Source: Stenogyne calaminthoides
Lineage: Eukaryota > Streptophyta > Magnoliopsida > Lamiales > Lamiaceae
Reading direction: 5' to 3'
DNA: 64,000 nucleotides
Assembly (NCBI GenBank): GCA_037126765.1
Contig: JBBCBC010000024.1
Location: forward strand, 18,573,554 to 18,637,553
Shown here: positions 22,917 through 36,400 of the stretch, piece by piece
Position numbering within the stretch: position 1 is the first letter of the stretch
Layout of the letters: every line of letters starts with the position of its first letter
Notes under the pieces: model-generated
What the model saw: only the letters and a program-made list of their open reading frames with translations
The model's database searches: none
What the model was told of the DNA's origin: nothing
Made by a program: the position numbers and the translations under genes

Positions 22917-23649
22917 TGTTGGGAAATCTGTAACTTAGTTTTGATGGAAGTTCCAAAACAGGTTGTAATAGGACCAATCGGACTGTTAGTCGATCACGAC
23001 TTAGAATCGATTAAGATGACCAAAATTTAAATGTATAGATAGTCAAGTAAAGATAGGTCACATATTGAGGGGGGAACTCAATATGTATAGGTCAGGTCTA
23101 AGTATCAGATGACCCAGATAAGGTCAGATGATCAGAAGACTAAGCACAAATCAGAAGACAAGAAGTGAGAAGATCAGGTGAAGACAAGAAGACACTGAAG
23201 ACTCAAATGAACCTCAAGACTCGAAAGAACTCAAGACTCGAGATAAGCCCTCAAGACTCGATAAACTCGATGACTCGAGATAAACTCAAGACTCAAGAAT
23301 AAACCTCAAGACTCAAGATGATCAATACACCGAGGCTCGAGACACCAAGATCAAAAGGCCTCAAGACCTACATTCTTCGCAGAGTCTCGTGATATTGAAG
23401 CTAAGACAATGTGCATCTGAAGACTCAAACAAGGCAGATCGATCGGGCATTCGATCAAGTCACCACACCGTGACAAACAAAAAGATACACCGCATAAGAT
23501 GAATCTTCTACAAAAAGAATATCAATCGCCTAACGGACAAATTTCTAAAGTCTTAGCCATAAAGCTAAGGAGAAAGCGACACGTGCACAAAAAAGAGACA
23601 ATCAATATCTGATACGACGACAGAGACAAAAAACGGTGCTAATCATGTT
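22917..23649 (+). repeat. 5' LTR of element C, left part
   Basis: It matches the 3' LTR start at 51515 and, further in, 62231-62510. The LTR is interrupted by element B after aatcatgtt and resumes at 38362 with catgcctac. An uninterrupted copy of the joint exists near 62500 (aatcatgcctatgg), which confirms the insertion point. Confidence 0.85.
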
Positions 23650-25208
23650 TGTTGGGAAATTTATAGTTTTGATAAAAGTTCCGAAACACATGTAATAGGA
23701 CCAAATGGACACATTAATTTAATCGATGTTTATATTACCGCTTTATAGAATACCGGTTGATAATTACCGTATAGAACAACCGATGTAATAGATAGGTCAC
23801 ATATTGAGGGGAACCTCAATATGTATAAGTCGATCCGAAAATCCAAAGAACAAATTGATATTCGACGGGCCAATGCTAGAGAAAAAAGCAGAAGATCGAT
23901 CGATCCGATATAGTCGATATCTCAAATTGAAGTCATAAAGCTCAAACTCGAATACTTGAAGATCGATGACTTCCGGAAGATCGGACCGGAAGACCTACAT
24001 CACCGAAAGTCTCGCTAGTTGAAGCTAAGTCAACCGGCACCGAAGACTCCATCGGTAGACCGATCGATTCCTCGATCGATCAGTTCTCGCTCCGTGAAAA
24101 CCGATGTTTCACCTAATCATACTTCTATGATCTGAACAAGAAGAATGTCAACCTTCGTTGGAAGAACAAACACCGAAAAGTTCGCTCATAACCAATAAGA
24201 ACAAGACACGATGATCGAGCCGACAATTAAAGGGATTTGATGTTTGCTCTCTCTAACGGCTATAAAATACAAGTTCACGCTTTCGGCCATGTCGCTCTCG
24301 AAGACGCCACATCAATCCCTCGCAAACCTACCTAATATAGCCTCGAAATTCAAATTGCTTCTCCAACGGCTCTTTTGATTTCAAGGTCTATAAATATGGG
24401 ATCACACTTCGAGTGAAACACGGAAACACCGAACAATCAAGAAGCTCAAGCAATTATCGATTTCCGCATCGAAGAACACGATCAAGAAGATTATTTTATT
24501 AAGTGTTCATCCCATAAGTTCTTAGCATAGAAATCTTTTCATCTAGCCGATAGGCTACCTTAAACACTAGAAAAGATTTCATAGTTGGAACCAAAATAAT
24601 TTTATCCAAACCCAAGTTAGGTTAAGTTGTTTAGCAAGATTTCGCATCAGGTTTCTAGTTACGATTTCGGATCGGTTGAGTGAGAACTCCTTAAATATCA
24701 TCGGTTATCTTGGTTGAATTAACACATAAAACTAAGTTCGGGCTTGGTTAAGTTGGTGCCCCTTGTGATAGGGAAGAGTGGACGTAGGATCGGTTTGTCC
24801 GAACCACTATAAATCTTGTGTGCCTTTACCGCTTTGATTAACCGCTCTACACAATCGCACACAACCTTTAAAGCGATACATATTCTAAGTTGAGATCACC
24901 TAGCACCAAGCTTCCGATCCGATCAAGCTTGACACTTCACCAACCGTTAAAACACTAACTTTGGAATCGATTTATAAAAACGGTTTTCACGGGTAAAACT
25001 TAAGCTTCCGCACACATCGCTTAAACCGATAGTTACCAAACTAATCTACCTACAAAGCGATTAGTAAGTTGGTTATCAGCCCAAACCGATTCATCAAGAC
25101 TCGATCAAAGCTAATCGCCTCACACCGATCCAAGACAAAAAGTTTTCGTAAGTCTATTCACCCTCCCTCCCCTAGACTTACGCCCTCACTAAACCCGCTC
25201 GACCTACA
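23650..25208 (+). repeat. 5' LTR of element B with TATA box
   Basis: The copy is 1559 bp and its partner is 36817-38361. The TATA box ctataaatatggg lies at 24388-24400. It shares with C's LTR the first bases, the cacatattgagg motif and the last ~100 bases, so the two LTR types are related subfamilies. Confidence 0.9.
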
Positions 25209-25210
25209 AG

Positions 25211-25223
25211 TGGTATCGAGCAA
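25211..25223 (+). promoter_or_regulatory. Primer-binding site of element B
   Basis: It reads tggtatcgagca, against tggtatcagagca in C (39490). The lost base removes a CAG, the change type typical of this window. Confidence 0.75.
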
Positions 25224-25344
25224 ATTGGTTCTACGCACCATCGACTTTGTGTATCATCGATTCTTGATGAAGAATCTTTGTGGTCGAATCAATGATCTTG
25301 AAAAACCTTCTTAAAACTCATTCATTTTCCAAAAACACTCAAAG

Positions 25345-27900
25345 ATGGATAACACCTCGGTATGTATCATGATCTGCCGGTTCTCAATCGATGAGTATGC
25401 AGATTGGGCCATATATATGTCCAACCATCTAGGTTCGATTAAGGGCGGAATGATGGAAGTCATCGAAAGAGGACCCATCATCATATATTACGACAACCTG
25501 CGGTTGGAGGAGATCCAGACTTTTGCCCCGGAAGTCTTATGCGAAAAAAGCCCACCTTGATATACTATCGCAAGGCATATTATCATGAAAACAATGGATA
25601 AGGTCACCAAGGAAAAGATTAAGTATCTCAAATCAAAAAGCAATGTGGGATACTCGCTGAAATATGCGAGGAAATGACCAGATAAAAAGACAAATTTCTG
25701 CAGTTTAATCGGTAAAGTTCAAAAAATCAAGATGCTTGCCCAATCAAACCATCAACGAACTTGATGGAAGGATTACTATGTCAATAAACAAGCTTCGAGA
25801 ACTTGGTAGAGAGATGTCCGATAAAGATATCAACTACAATATTTTAAGGTCTCTCACCAAGAAATGGGATACGGAAGGTCATGGTAATCAAGGATTGCCA
25901 AGACATTTCAAAAATGGCCAAGTAGCTTGTTCTTGAGCCTTAAAGCTCACGAAGTTCGATTTAATTGAGAGAGGACAAGCAGATGAAGATGAGGGTGCCC
26001 AATAAGCCTCAACTTCCAAATCGCTTGCTTTTAAGGCAACCAAAGAAGATTGAAGACCAATGAGCCCATTGGAAACATCATAAGTCAAAGGAATGCAGAC
26101 GCGCTCGCTATCGAAAACTAGAGAAATCAAATACTAACCCGGGTAAGTATCATAGATTCTATAAAGATTATCAACATAGCCGAGGAAGAGATAGGAGATC
26201 GCACAAATGATCTCCGTGAAGAACCGATCCGATGATCGGAGAGATCACAGAGATGAAAGGAAAATAGATAATCTAGATGATGAGAGAAGAGATAACCAAT
26301 CGATATGTAAGAAGCTCGACTACTATCGAAAAGGAAAATCACCGATAGATCATACGAATTTTAGGATTCACCGAAGAAAAAATTCGTGGATCAAGGAGCG
26401 TGCTTCAATTGGAGAAGCCGTGTCACTACAACGTAGACCGCCTGCACTGACGCCAAGAGAAAGGGAAGAAAAGAGGAAATGTAAGAGAGCAACGTACAGG
26501 ATGGAAAAGCCGTGGTTGCGACATCGTCAGAATCGACGATTCAGATTCCGCCCTCCGAGGACTCGATACTCCTCCGTAGAAGATTTAAATGCGATCGCCA
26601 GCAAGGCCGCTGACTTCTATGGAAATGAAGATCCGATATTCTCTTCGATGATGATGAGATCTCGCCACATGGCCAAGGAGGACCAATCTGAGGTAACCTC
26701 CAAACATGCTTTGTTCGCTTACACCAAGTATCATTAGCACACCTTTTGGAGATTGACCCGCAACTCTACTCAACAATTGCTTGAGGATCTCTCCAATGCA
26801 AGAGACACTTATGCTATAGTGGAAGTCGAAAATGATAAGTCGAGGACTAGAAATAATCACCATAAAGAAAATGATCTCAAGAAAGCCTCCGAACTTAAAT
26901 CGGGTCAAAACCGCCGTAAGGCAACCGAGGAAGTTAAAATTCGAAAGTTAAAGCTCGATCAGACAAGCGGATCAAAGATCACCGGCAATTAATAAAAAAG
27001 CAACAAGGTGATGACTTCAAAATCCTCGCAAGCAAAATTCATGAGCGTTCCGGAAGCATGAAAGTCTAAAATCATCTCGAGGATAATCATGTAAGAAAAT
27101 AGAGGTTTTTACAAAATCATCTAAAACCGCTCAAGACATGAACACCTATTTTTTAACAACGATTAACAAGAAGGGACTTGGGTATGAGAACCCTTCCACA
27201 TCCTCAAAAGCCCCTACCGATTCATCTCAAAAAGGTGTAATCGCATTTAGTTTCACAAAGATACACCAAAAGCCAAACATGTATCTAATAAGGAAAAAAA
27301 CCCGGTTGATCGTGTAAGGCGGGTGCCTAAACCGTAAGGGGGAAATGTAAATGGACCCCAAACGGTAAAGCATCGATTGAGAATCAACGTAAGAACCCGC
27401 TTCTTCCGAAGAGACCTCAACTCGATCAACAGATCGAGAATCGAAAAAGATAACCCGTAGTAAAAGGGAAGTCCAATCTGAAACCCAATCAAGGTCACCG
27501 CCTAATAAGCATGCTTCGTAAACCGCAAAAACCACCTATGCTTAAAAAGATATGAATCTTTTGATGGTAGCAAATGTATCTACCCCTATAATCGTAAATC
27601 TAGGGTCATTTAATTGCACTGTAACCACAATCGGATGAAAAGAAGACAAACAAAAGATAAATCCCAAGTCTTCTAAGTCACCCAAGTTCACACTAATAAT
27701 CATACTAATCGAGAAAGCATATAAAGAGACGTATGATTATGTTGATAGGTATGGGAGACAAATCGTGCCTTATGATCTAACCGATCACAATAGAAGTGCT
27801 CGCTTGTATGGATCCCCAAAACTAATCCTAACCCCTCGGGACCCAATCCAAAAGGGGTACCTAAAGCCCGATTTGGTCTGCAGGATCGCGTGGGTCTTGC
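25345..27900 (+). pseudogene. gag and linker of element B
   Basis: The start MDNTSV and the block FSIDEYADWAIYMSNHLGS match gag of C and B'. The UBN2-like core (NKLRELGREMSDKDINYNIL, LTKKWD) falls in another frame at 25736-25936. A zinc-knuckle remnant (acttcaattgg-type sequence near 26405) has lost its spacing. The linker (near 26750-27240) contains coiled-coil-like and Lys-rich stretches, and a Tyr-rich motif (YVDRYGRQ in B') precedes protease. At least eight frame changes occur. Gag would coat element RNA; this copy cannot make a full product as written. Confidence 0.8.
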
Positions 27901-29220
27901 CTAACAAAGGAGGTGTGCAAGCAACTATCCGGTACATCGATAGTGGAAGCTCAAGGCACATGACCGAAGCAAACATCTCCTCGGCTCTTACATAGAAATG
28001 AAAAGGCCATGTACTCTTCGGTGATGATAACTTTGGTTATACCAAAGGATTCGAACCTTAGAGAATGATGATGTACAAGTAACCGAGTCTCAGATGTCGA
28101 AGGTTTGAAGCATAACCTATTATCGGTTTCACAATTATCGCGACAACGGATTCAAAGTGTTGAGTTCTCGATCGACCAATGCACTATCAAGAATCGAGCC
28201 ACTCAACAGATTTTGCTAATCGTTCAAGGAAAGGGACGATCTACACATATTGATTGAACAAATTGCCCAAGAAATGCATGCCCGATTGTCAAGAGTTCCA
28301 AAAGTAGCGTTGGCTCGCACAAAAGAATGAGCCATCCCCGAACTTTAAAACTCTTAATAAGATAAAGAGGATGTCTCTAGTGGAAGGACTTCCTAATGAA
28401 GTATTTTCAAAGGATCGACATGTATCGCATGTCGGGCGGAAAAAAGTCAAAAGCTTCATTCAAGGGAATTCCCGACCGCATCCAAAGAGAGTAATCGCAA
28501 ATTCATATGGATCTATTTGGACCCGATTACGAGTCGGTCTCAACGGACGCAAATATACTCGTAATCGTGGATGACTATTCCAAGTTTACTCGGGTTATAT
28601 TCTTACATAAGAAGAATGAGACGACAACGAAGATAACCGAGCCGCTAAAAAGATTACAAAATGAGAAGGGTGTCGATTGTAGTAAAAATCGATCGATAAA
28701 GGTACGTAATTTACAACTCTTTTATTACCGATTTTTGCTCTAAGTTTGGTATACATGAAATGAAACATCACCGCAAGGACGCCTACAACAAAATGGAGTA
28801 ATGGAACGAGCGAATGAACTCTCAAAGAAGTTCGCCGCACAATGTTAATTTAACATGCAATACCAAGCCGTTTTAAGCGTAAGCAATCAACACCGCATGC
28901 CATACTCGTAATGATGTCTTCCGACTAAGGCTCACTACAAAACACCCTATGAACCTGTGGAAGGACAGAAAACCCTCGTGGTTCTTACTTCCATGTTTTT
29001 TGGTGTAAGTGTTTCATACACAACAATGGAAAGAGTCATTGAAGACGTTTGAGGCCAAGTCGATGAGGGTATATTCTTGGGATATTCCTCATCTAGCAAG
29101 GCTTTCGGGTTTACAATGCATTTAACCCTACTTGTGGAAGAAACACCCCATGTAGTCTTTGATGAAGCATCTTCCGAACAAGAGAAATCGCCTCGAGAAC
29201 AAGTTGTACCGATCAACTAG
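27901..29220 (+). pseudogene. Protease-integrase region of element B
   Basis: The aspartic protease motif YIDSGSSRHM is intact, DSG at 27939-27947. The integrase zinc module survives as KRMSHP/NFKTLNK-like sequence and VSHVGRKK-like sequence with its Cys residues damaged (28320-28445). The core shows DLFGP (28508) and VDDYSKFT, but the segment carrying the second catalytic Asp is disrupted at 28690-28720: the sister copy C reads cagataaaggtacagattt (43017-43036) where B has lost or altered the CAG triplets. The catalytic Glu context (NGVMERAN) is present near 28795. The post-core segment (FLGYSSSSKAF, VEETPHVVFDEA) ends near 29180. Confidence 0.8.
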
Positions 29221-31140
29221 TACCGATGCTCGTAAAATGGATCACCTAATGATCAAGGAAAAAGAATCGAAACCGTAATAAAGATACATTCCAGATCTAG
29301 TGATTCACCGGATCATTCAGATCCTAAGGTACGAAAAAAACGCCGGTGAAGAAGTCGATACAAATGAGATAAGATCAATCGAACCATCCGTTCGGGGAAC
29401 ACTGAAAGTTCCCACGAATGCACATCGACACATGATGAGTCCAACATCACCGAGACATGTTCTTATCAAGTGGATCATAATTCGCACCACCCCCCGGTAC
29501 TTGTAATGAACCTTTATCACAAATGGATGATGTTCTCCAAACCGACGCCGTCGAACGAAGGACTGGATAACCGTCATCCAACCGATCGATCATCGGAGAC
29601 CCATCCGATAAAGTTAAAACTAGACATCGATTGGTGAAAGTGCCATGTATTGTCAAGTTATTTGTCTATGAAGGAACCAACAACAATAGAGGAAGCTCTA
29701 CAAGACGCAAAGTCGATTCTAGCCATGCAAGAAAGAGCTTGAACAGTTAATTCAGTAAATCAAGTTTGGGAACCGGTAGACGTACGAAATCATCAAGACG
29801 TAATTGGCACGAAGTGGGTTTTCAAGAACAAGAGAGATGAGAAAAATGTCATCACCGTAAATAAGGCAAGACTTGTTGCTAAGGGGGTATTCACAATCGA
29901 AAGGAATTGATTATGACGAGACCTTTGCACCGCCGCCGCTTAGAAGCCATTCGGGTCAAGCTAAGCATATGTTTCCCACAAAGGTCATGTATCGATGGAC
30001 GAAAAGAGTGCATTTTTAAACGGGGTACTAGCTAGAGGAAGTTTATGTCGAACAACCTCCGTGCTTGAAAAAGAACAACCAAGTGTACCGCCATTTAAAA
30101 AGCTCTTTATGGCCCAAACAAACTCCTCGAGCTTGGTATGATACACTCTCTCGATTCTTGATCGACAAATGGGTTCAATAAAGGAACAAAGGGACGTAAC
30201 CTTATTCGCAATAGAAGATGGAGAAGATATTCTGATGGTTCAGATCTACGTGGACGACATCATCTTCGGATCTCCTAACAAGAGTCTATGTGAAAAATTC
30301 AGCAAGCTGATGCAAGGGAAGTTCGAGATGTCCATGATGGGACAGATGAATTACTTTCTGGGTCTCCAGGTGAAGCAAAGTGCAGAAGGAATATTCATCT
30401 GCCAAGCGAAGTACACTAGGAATTTATTGGCTAAGTTTGGAGTTCAAAATTGCAAGGAAGCCAAAATTCCTATGATGACTGGATTCAAGATGGATCCGTA
30501 TTGAGGATGGTCGGAAAACAAATCGAAAAAAATATAGGGCTCTCATTGGATCTCTCACAGACCGATTTACAAGTTGACCGGATATCACCTTTGCGGTAGG
30601 GTATGTGCGATTTCGTGCAAATCCAATGCAAAGCCACCTAAAGCGAAAAAGACTAAGCGGATTCTTAAGTATCTGAAGAAGGACAAAGAAACCTTGGTTT
30701 ATTTTACCCATCGATGATAATCTAGAACTTAGTGGGTATTCTCGATTCGATTATGGAGGTTGCAAGATTGACGAAGTCAACCTCGTGAACATGTCGGGTT
30801 TAGGAAGTAAACCGATCTCGTGGTTTTCAAAGAAGCGGACATCGCTTCACGACATCTACTATGAAGGCAATATATGGGCTGCAGAAGTATTGCTCCCAAT
30901 CGCTCCGCTTAGTCGGCGGAGGGGATTATAACATCGTAGCTAAGAATTTACCAATATTCTCGTGGACGATGAATAGTTCTATTGCAATCACTCAGAATCC
31001 TGTTCTACATACAAGATGCAAGCATGTGGATGTCAGACACCATTTTATAAGAGATCATGTTGAAAAGAAGAATATCAGAATGGAAAAGATTCACACCGAT
31101 TTACGTAAAAGTCGATATTCTAACCAAGCCACTAAATGAG
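29221..31140 (+). pseudogene. Reverse transcriptase-RNase H region of element B
   Basis: RT begins with EPTTIEEALQDA near 29670 and continues through DVIGTKWVFKNKRDEKNVIT. The palm block is open from 30169 to 30504 and contains YVDDIIFGSP with the catalytic YVDD at 30247-30258, then MNYFLGLQVKQ. RNase H follows in pieces (SWFSKK near 30820) and ends with RCKHVDVRHHFIRDHVEKKN at 31015-31075. The TKPL-type end lies near 31125. The segment has numerous frame changes. Confidence 0.85.
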
Positions 31141-33436
31141 ATTAGATTCGAGAGAATTGTGTAATGAGCTAGGGCTTGGATCCTGGAGAAAAAGCACCTA
31201 AAAATGATTGATGGATTGTTCTCGAGAACCCAAATTACCGGTTAAGAGACTAACCAGCCGAAAGGAATCGATTGAGTTTGGTATCTCAATCGATCGTAAG
31301 ATCGATCCAAGGAACCGATGTGAGAAATCGATCAGATTTACGAGTTATCAGATTAAAAGAAGAATCAGATTTAAGGTTTATCAGATTAAAGGAAACGCAC
31401 AATTTAAAAGGAATATCTGATTAAATCAGTTCGGTTATTTTACATCTTTGTAAGTCGATTTAGCTGATATTCAACAAGCAAGATTCACAGATTAAATCCT
31501 ACAATCGCATAAGAAAGCAGAGAATTTACACAACAATGGAATAATAGAACTTTTCATTGATAAAGACCAAGGTCGATTACATTACAAGTTACAAGTACAA
31601 AGGACCCGGAGGTCAATACATAAGTCATAACCAAAAACCCTAAACCTATAACCCTAAACCCTCATCCTAACCCAAGAAGAGCAGGGGAGAGAGAGAATTT
31701 AAATCTGATGCTCTCATTTTCCCCCACTTAACAAGGGTGAGAGAGGCTTTAAAGAAATCCTAAAGCCGCTAAGTGGGCTAAAACCAGAGGAGCGAGAGCG
31801 GCGTTGATAGGATTTCTAAGCCAGAGCCCTTAGACCAAGTCAATGGACTCTCCAAATTTTTAAATGGAGCACATGTGCCAAGAAATTGGTTCAAAGACCT
31901 TATGGGCACATGTGTTACATGAAAAAAATTGAGTTGATATACGAAGATCAACTGTTGTCTGATCAAGACCGTATATCAAACTCATGTTTTATATCGACTG
32001 AGTCTGTTGATCTTTGATTACGCCATAACGATAGACACACAAGGTGCATACGGTTAGGAGAAGTGTCTTCTCGATTCTTGACAATACAGATCCGCCACCG
32101 TGGTGGTAAAGGAGCTTGGCAACAATTGTATGTGAAATATCCGATGACGACGAAAAACAAAGGATAAGGGACACACAGGGGGTTGATTTGAGAAGTCAAA
32201 TCATTGAAAAAAGGGGTAAAGGTGTTTGCCTAAGTTTCAATTCGAAATAAGGGTTCACCGTAATGCATGTTTTTACAAAGGAGATAAGTATGGTGAATGG
32301 GTTATGTTGTGTAAAAACATTGGTCCAATTTATAGAGGCCAAGCAAGTGTGCAAATGCAAATTTGATTTCAAAAAGCCTTTTAGAGAAATTTGATCACAA
32401 GGACAAATGTAGAAATCACGCCAATCGATAATTGGATAAATTTACTACGGATTGACATATGTCAAATCGATAATTACGCATGTCAAATCGCGCCAACTTA
32501 GGGAATAGAGACTACTATTCTAGACTAAGTTTTGGCGGTAACACTTATCCCAAGAATTGGCTTGATCTGAGAAGAATCAGATTAGGTCAACCAAAATCTG
32601 ATTACATACGAAACTGATCAGATAAGGAAGATCAGTTGAACTTGAAACCTCAACAAATCATATATATCACCTATGAGAAAAATTAAATATCAACAAGAAG
32701 GGAACTTCAACCGATCGAGGAGGATCGAAGGAAATCGGACACAAAAATGAAACGGATCGGTTTGAAAAGAACGGTTTGGGAAATTATAAGGTTTAGGCGA
32801 AAACCGAGATCAACAAGTGGAATCAACTTCAAGTGGTATTGACTGATTACTATATCACTCAATCAGATACGCCTTTCTTTTCCCTTGTTATTTGCTTATT
32901 CATCGGATTTTATCTGTTTATTTACCTTCTTTACGACACTGTGGACGATCCCCGCCCGCAAATCATTTAATGCGGACGTGGGGTACATGTATTAATTGCT
33001 ACAAAAATGGGCTTTTAAATCCAAAAGGTTTTCGTACGTGCTTTTCCCAACCATTCGATCAAAACCGCTTAATCTGGATCGTCTAATCTTTTCAAACGGT
33101 TGATCTTCCAAATCTTGTCTTTTTCCCTCCTCATCTTTATAAGGTTCATCAAAAACCCTACCAAAGTTTTCCAAATCACAAACCTGCGTTTTATTTTTTG
33201 AAAACTCTCCAAATTACTTCTTTGCGATTCAAAGCGTTTTTCTTAAAGTCTCAAATCCGAAAAACAGAATCTGGTAATTTCTGATAATTTGATGAATCAT
33301 TCTTTTAAAACCATTGATCTTAAAGATCTTGTCAATCGCTGATATCCTGTATTATGTTTTATTGCTTCTTGATTTCCGCATATGTGATATTCTTAGTATT
33401 TATGCACAATTTTAACCGAATCTATCTTATCTGTAG
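31141..33436. other. Non-coding region of element B between RNase H and ORF3, with an antisense unit
   Basis: This 2.3-kb stretch has no sense ORF. Its left part (31550-32340) is the antisense unit listed separately. The right part leads into ORF3. A plant-promoter-like segment with ctttataagg (33135-33144) and aaaaaccctacc (33151-33162) lies about 290 bp before the ORF3 start. If both TATA boxes work, the region would be a divergent promoter of about 0.8 kb. Confidence 0.5.
31550..32340 (-). other. Conserved antisense unit of element B (TATA box, peptide, poly(A)-like end)
   Basis: On the minus strand a TATA box (ctataaatt, 32327-32335) is followed about 160-340 bp downstream by an open frame (32174-31989). 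It encodes FSSSSDISHTIVAKLLYHH, GGGS and LLLTVCTLCVYR, and the same peptide is encoded in C. Next come CCCTAAA-type motifs (31634-31671), and the unit ends with tttatcaatgaaaag (31550-31564), which resembles a plant near-upstream poly(A) element. Order and spacing (about 780 bp) repeat in C and B'. A function is not known; the conservation could reflect recent common descent alone. Confidence 0.45.
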
Positions 33437-36400
33437 ATGATCACTCACGGTATGGGTAAAATAATGTGCAACTATACGGAACTGACATTAAGGATTGTCG
33501 AGGACAAGTTCGCATAATTTGGGGTGACAAAGGATCCAAATCAATGGAAGTAGAGAAATTCAAGAAAAGCAGGACTTGAGAAATATTGTCTTTCACTTTG
33601 CAATCCAAAGGATGCAAGATGAAGCCCTCGAATTCGTAAGGAATTTAAGGGTGGATAAAGATGCTCCGGAGATGAACTACTTTCGACAAATCCACGGAGA
33701 AGAGATCGATCGACCGATTTAATGAGGATATAACTCGGCCCTGCTCAAATTGACTACCAAAAGGACGAATCTCGCTTTCCTACAGGAGAATCAAGATGAG
33801 CTGATCGAAACGAAGCTCATCGAGAGGTGACAAACATCATACGTCGCTTTGTCGGGCCAATGCTCAAGAGGAAATACCGATTGTTGTTTGATATTTTGTC
33901 AAAAATAATTATGGGTATTTCATTCAAAATTTATGCTCTTACATCACTAAACTCAGACAAAGATGGCGCAATAATTGATGAAGCCAAGAACATCAATTGG
34001 CATGGGTTCCTAAAGGCCATTCTACTCCAAGAACATGATAAATTTGGAGTTGATGAGTGGAGGCGTCTATCTCGAAGAAGAGGATCAAAGAATCTCAACA
34101 AGGTTGCGCTTATCCTACAAGACAAAATGCCAAATGCCGGATGGGAAATGAAATGGACCAAGACCTACAAGGCATTCCTCTCCACCACTTTAGCCATATT
34201 TGGGCCACCGCACGATGATATGCGCCAACTCCCCCAAAGACTAAGAAAGGAAAAAGTAAGGAAGCAACTTCGCCTACACCGTAAGCCCCCGAAGAAAAAA
34301 AAAAACCGTGAAGGTCCAGAAAAAAAGGTCAAGAAGGCGGCAGCAAGCCTCCATGACTGATGCTTAGAAGATGAGTCGATGAAGAAAGAGCGCTTAGATC
34401 ATCACAGCACCACAAAAATCGGTGAAAAATCGACAGCAAAGCTTCAAGTCGAGAGCTCGCCAGTTCATTCGGAGGAAGAAGCACTAGAGCAAACGATCTC
34501 CTTCTCCTCCAAACTCGAAATGATTCACCACTCATTAGTGGTCACCGAAGCATGTCTCTCCTACTTTTCCACCGCCTTGCGAACTCCGAAAATACATCAT
34601 CCGCGAACACGAAACTACATCGGTTAGCGAACCCGAATCGCAATTCATGCGAACAGAAACCTTACTCGTTGTGGAACCAGCGAATCGCCTCCACAAAGCA
34701 GAACCTCTCTCGCAGTCGAGCCTATCGGAACTTCCACCTACCAAGCACCACCGTAACCCTACACATCTCATCAACCGAATCGGGATGCATAATTCCCGAG
34801 TCTAGATCATCAAAGACCATCACAGGGAAAATAGTCGAATGCAAATCGAACGAGAAATTGATGAGATATATCCAATCGGGTCGCCCATCCTCGCTATTAG
34901 AGAACAAGTTATGGAGATCCTCACCGAGAGATCTCAGTTAAAAATCTTCTCGATTTTTATAATGATTATTGAGCAAATGGGCGGTCTTGATGAGTTTGCA
35001 GATTTTGATTTCGATATGAGGAAATCGCTAACGTAGATCACCACCGAAAGCTGATAACTAATGAATCTATCAAAGCTCGATCCACGCGAAGCCGGGATTG
35101 ATCAACAAGACGAACCGGAGATCGCCAAGAAGCTCCCAAGCGATGCTACAATGAAGGATCTGAGAGTCGCTGGCGATAGTGGAACGTGTGCTGCAGCTTC
35201 ATGACCAACCACTCGAGGCACAAACAACTCGAGACCGATCAAGGACGCAAAACATTCCAACATCACATATAACCGTTGATCAACTTCGGAGATCGATCAT
35301 GTTTCAAAGATCTCCGAAAAGAAGAAATTGAGGGAGTGATAGCCGATCGAGGCGATTGGTCTCAAAGAAATAATGATCAAAGGAATTGGCTATTTCCCAG
35401 TTAAATGATCAAAGATCGGTTCTCCCAAATCGTGACCACCGTATCTGCCGATCTTATAAAATCCGTGGATGACAAGCTGATTCAGTGGATCAACAACAAG
35501 TTTCTTTTCTTGATGCTCACTGAAAAGCTCGATTTGACAGAAGATAAACTTGACAAACTGATCTTTACATTTTCTTCGCCATCGAATCTGTCAAGACCGA
35601 GCCGATCTCAAGGTTCAACTTAACCGCTCCAGCCTGTGCTTATCTCACAGATCTCAATAGTAGTAATATCGATCGGCTTTTGGTTCCCTAACTTCCCACC
35701 TCACAACGCTTTTTGATCAAACCAAAAAGGGGGAAGGATGGACTGAGAAACCAACTGACATGATCAGAACAACAGAAGATCTAATTCAGACTGTTGAAGC
35801 CTATGGACAAAGACTAGACCATCCGGAACTCTTTGCCAATGAAGTCTCTCAAAAGATTGAAAAATCAAAGGCAAGAAAGGTAGGCAAGGGTGCCGGACAT
35901 TACAAAAGGTAGTCAACTGCGGGTGCCGACATCACAACATGTACCACTACTACTCGCATTAAAATAGTCACAAGAAGCCTGACTAGCCGACATAAAGCCG
36001 ATAAAGAATCGCCGAGAAATCGCCCAAAGAGCAAAGTTCTTCAAGAGGCCCGAAAAAAGAAGAAAGAAGAAAGAAGGGCGTAAAAAATTGACAGAGGCGT
36101 AAAATCAAGAAAAAAATTCAGATCGAGAGCGAAGAAAGGAAAAGGCCGAAAATTGCATTCGTAACCTCAAATACCAAAGAAGAGTTGATGAGATCATTCC
36201 AAAAACTGCTGCACATGCTAAGAGGTTTGAGGAATGGAACAAGATCAGAAGTGAATGGCTTCTGGATGCTTTTGTCCTTAATCTTGTTCCACGAGAAGAA
36301 TCTCCAGATGATGAATTCCTCAACTGGTTAGAAAATAAATATCCAGATTTTCTGAAGTATCTGGAAAATGAGGCCAAACTTATCAATGTAAAAATATCTC

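Noticed and set aside
32892..33174. Small open frames between the antisense unit and ORF3 of B
   Set aside because: They are about 60 codons, overlapping on both strands, and not conserved in C.
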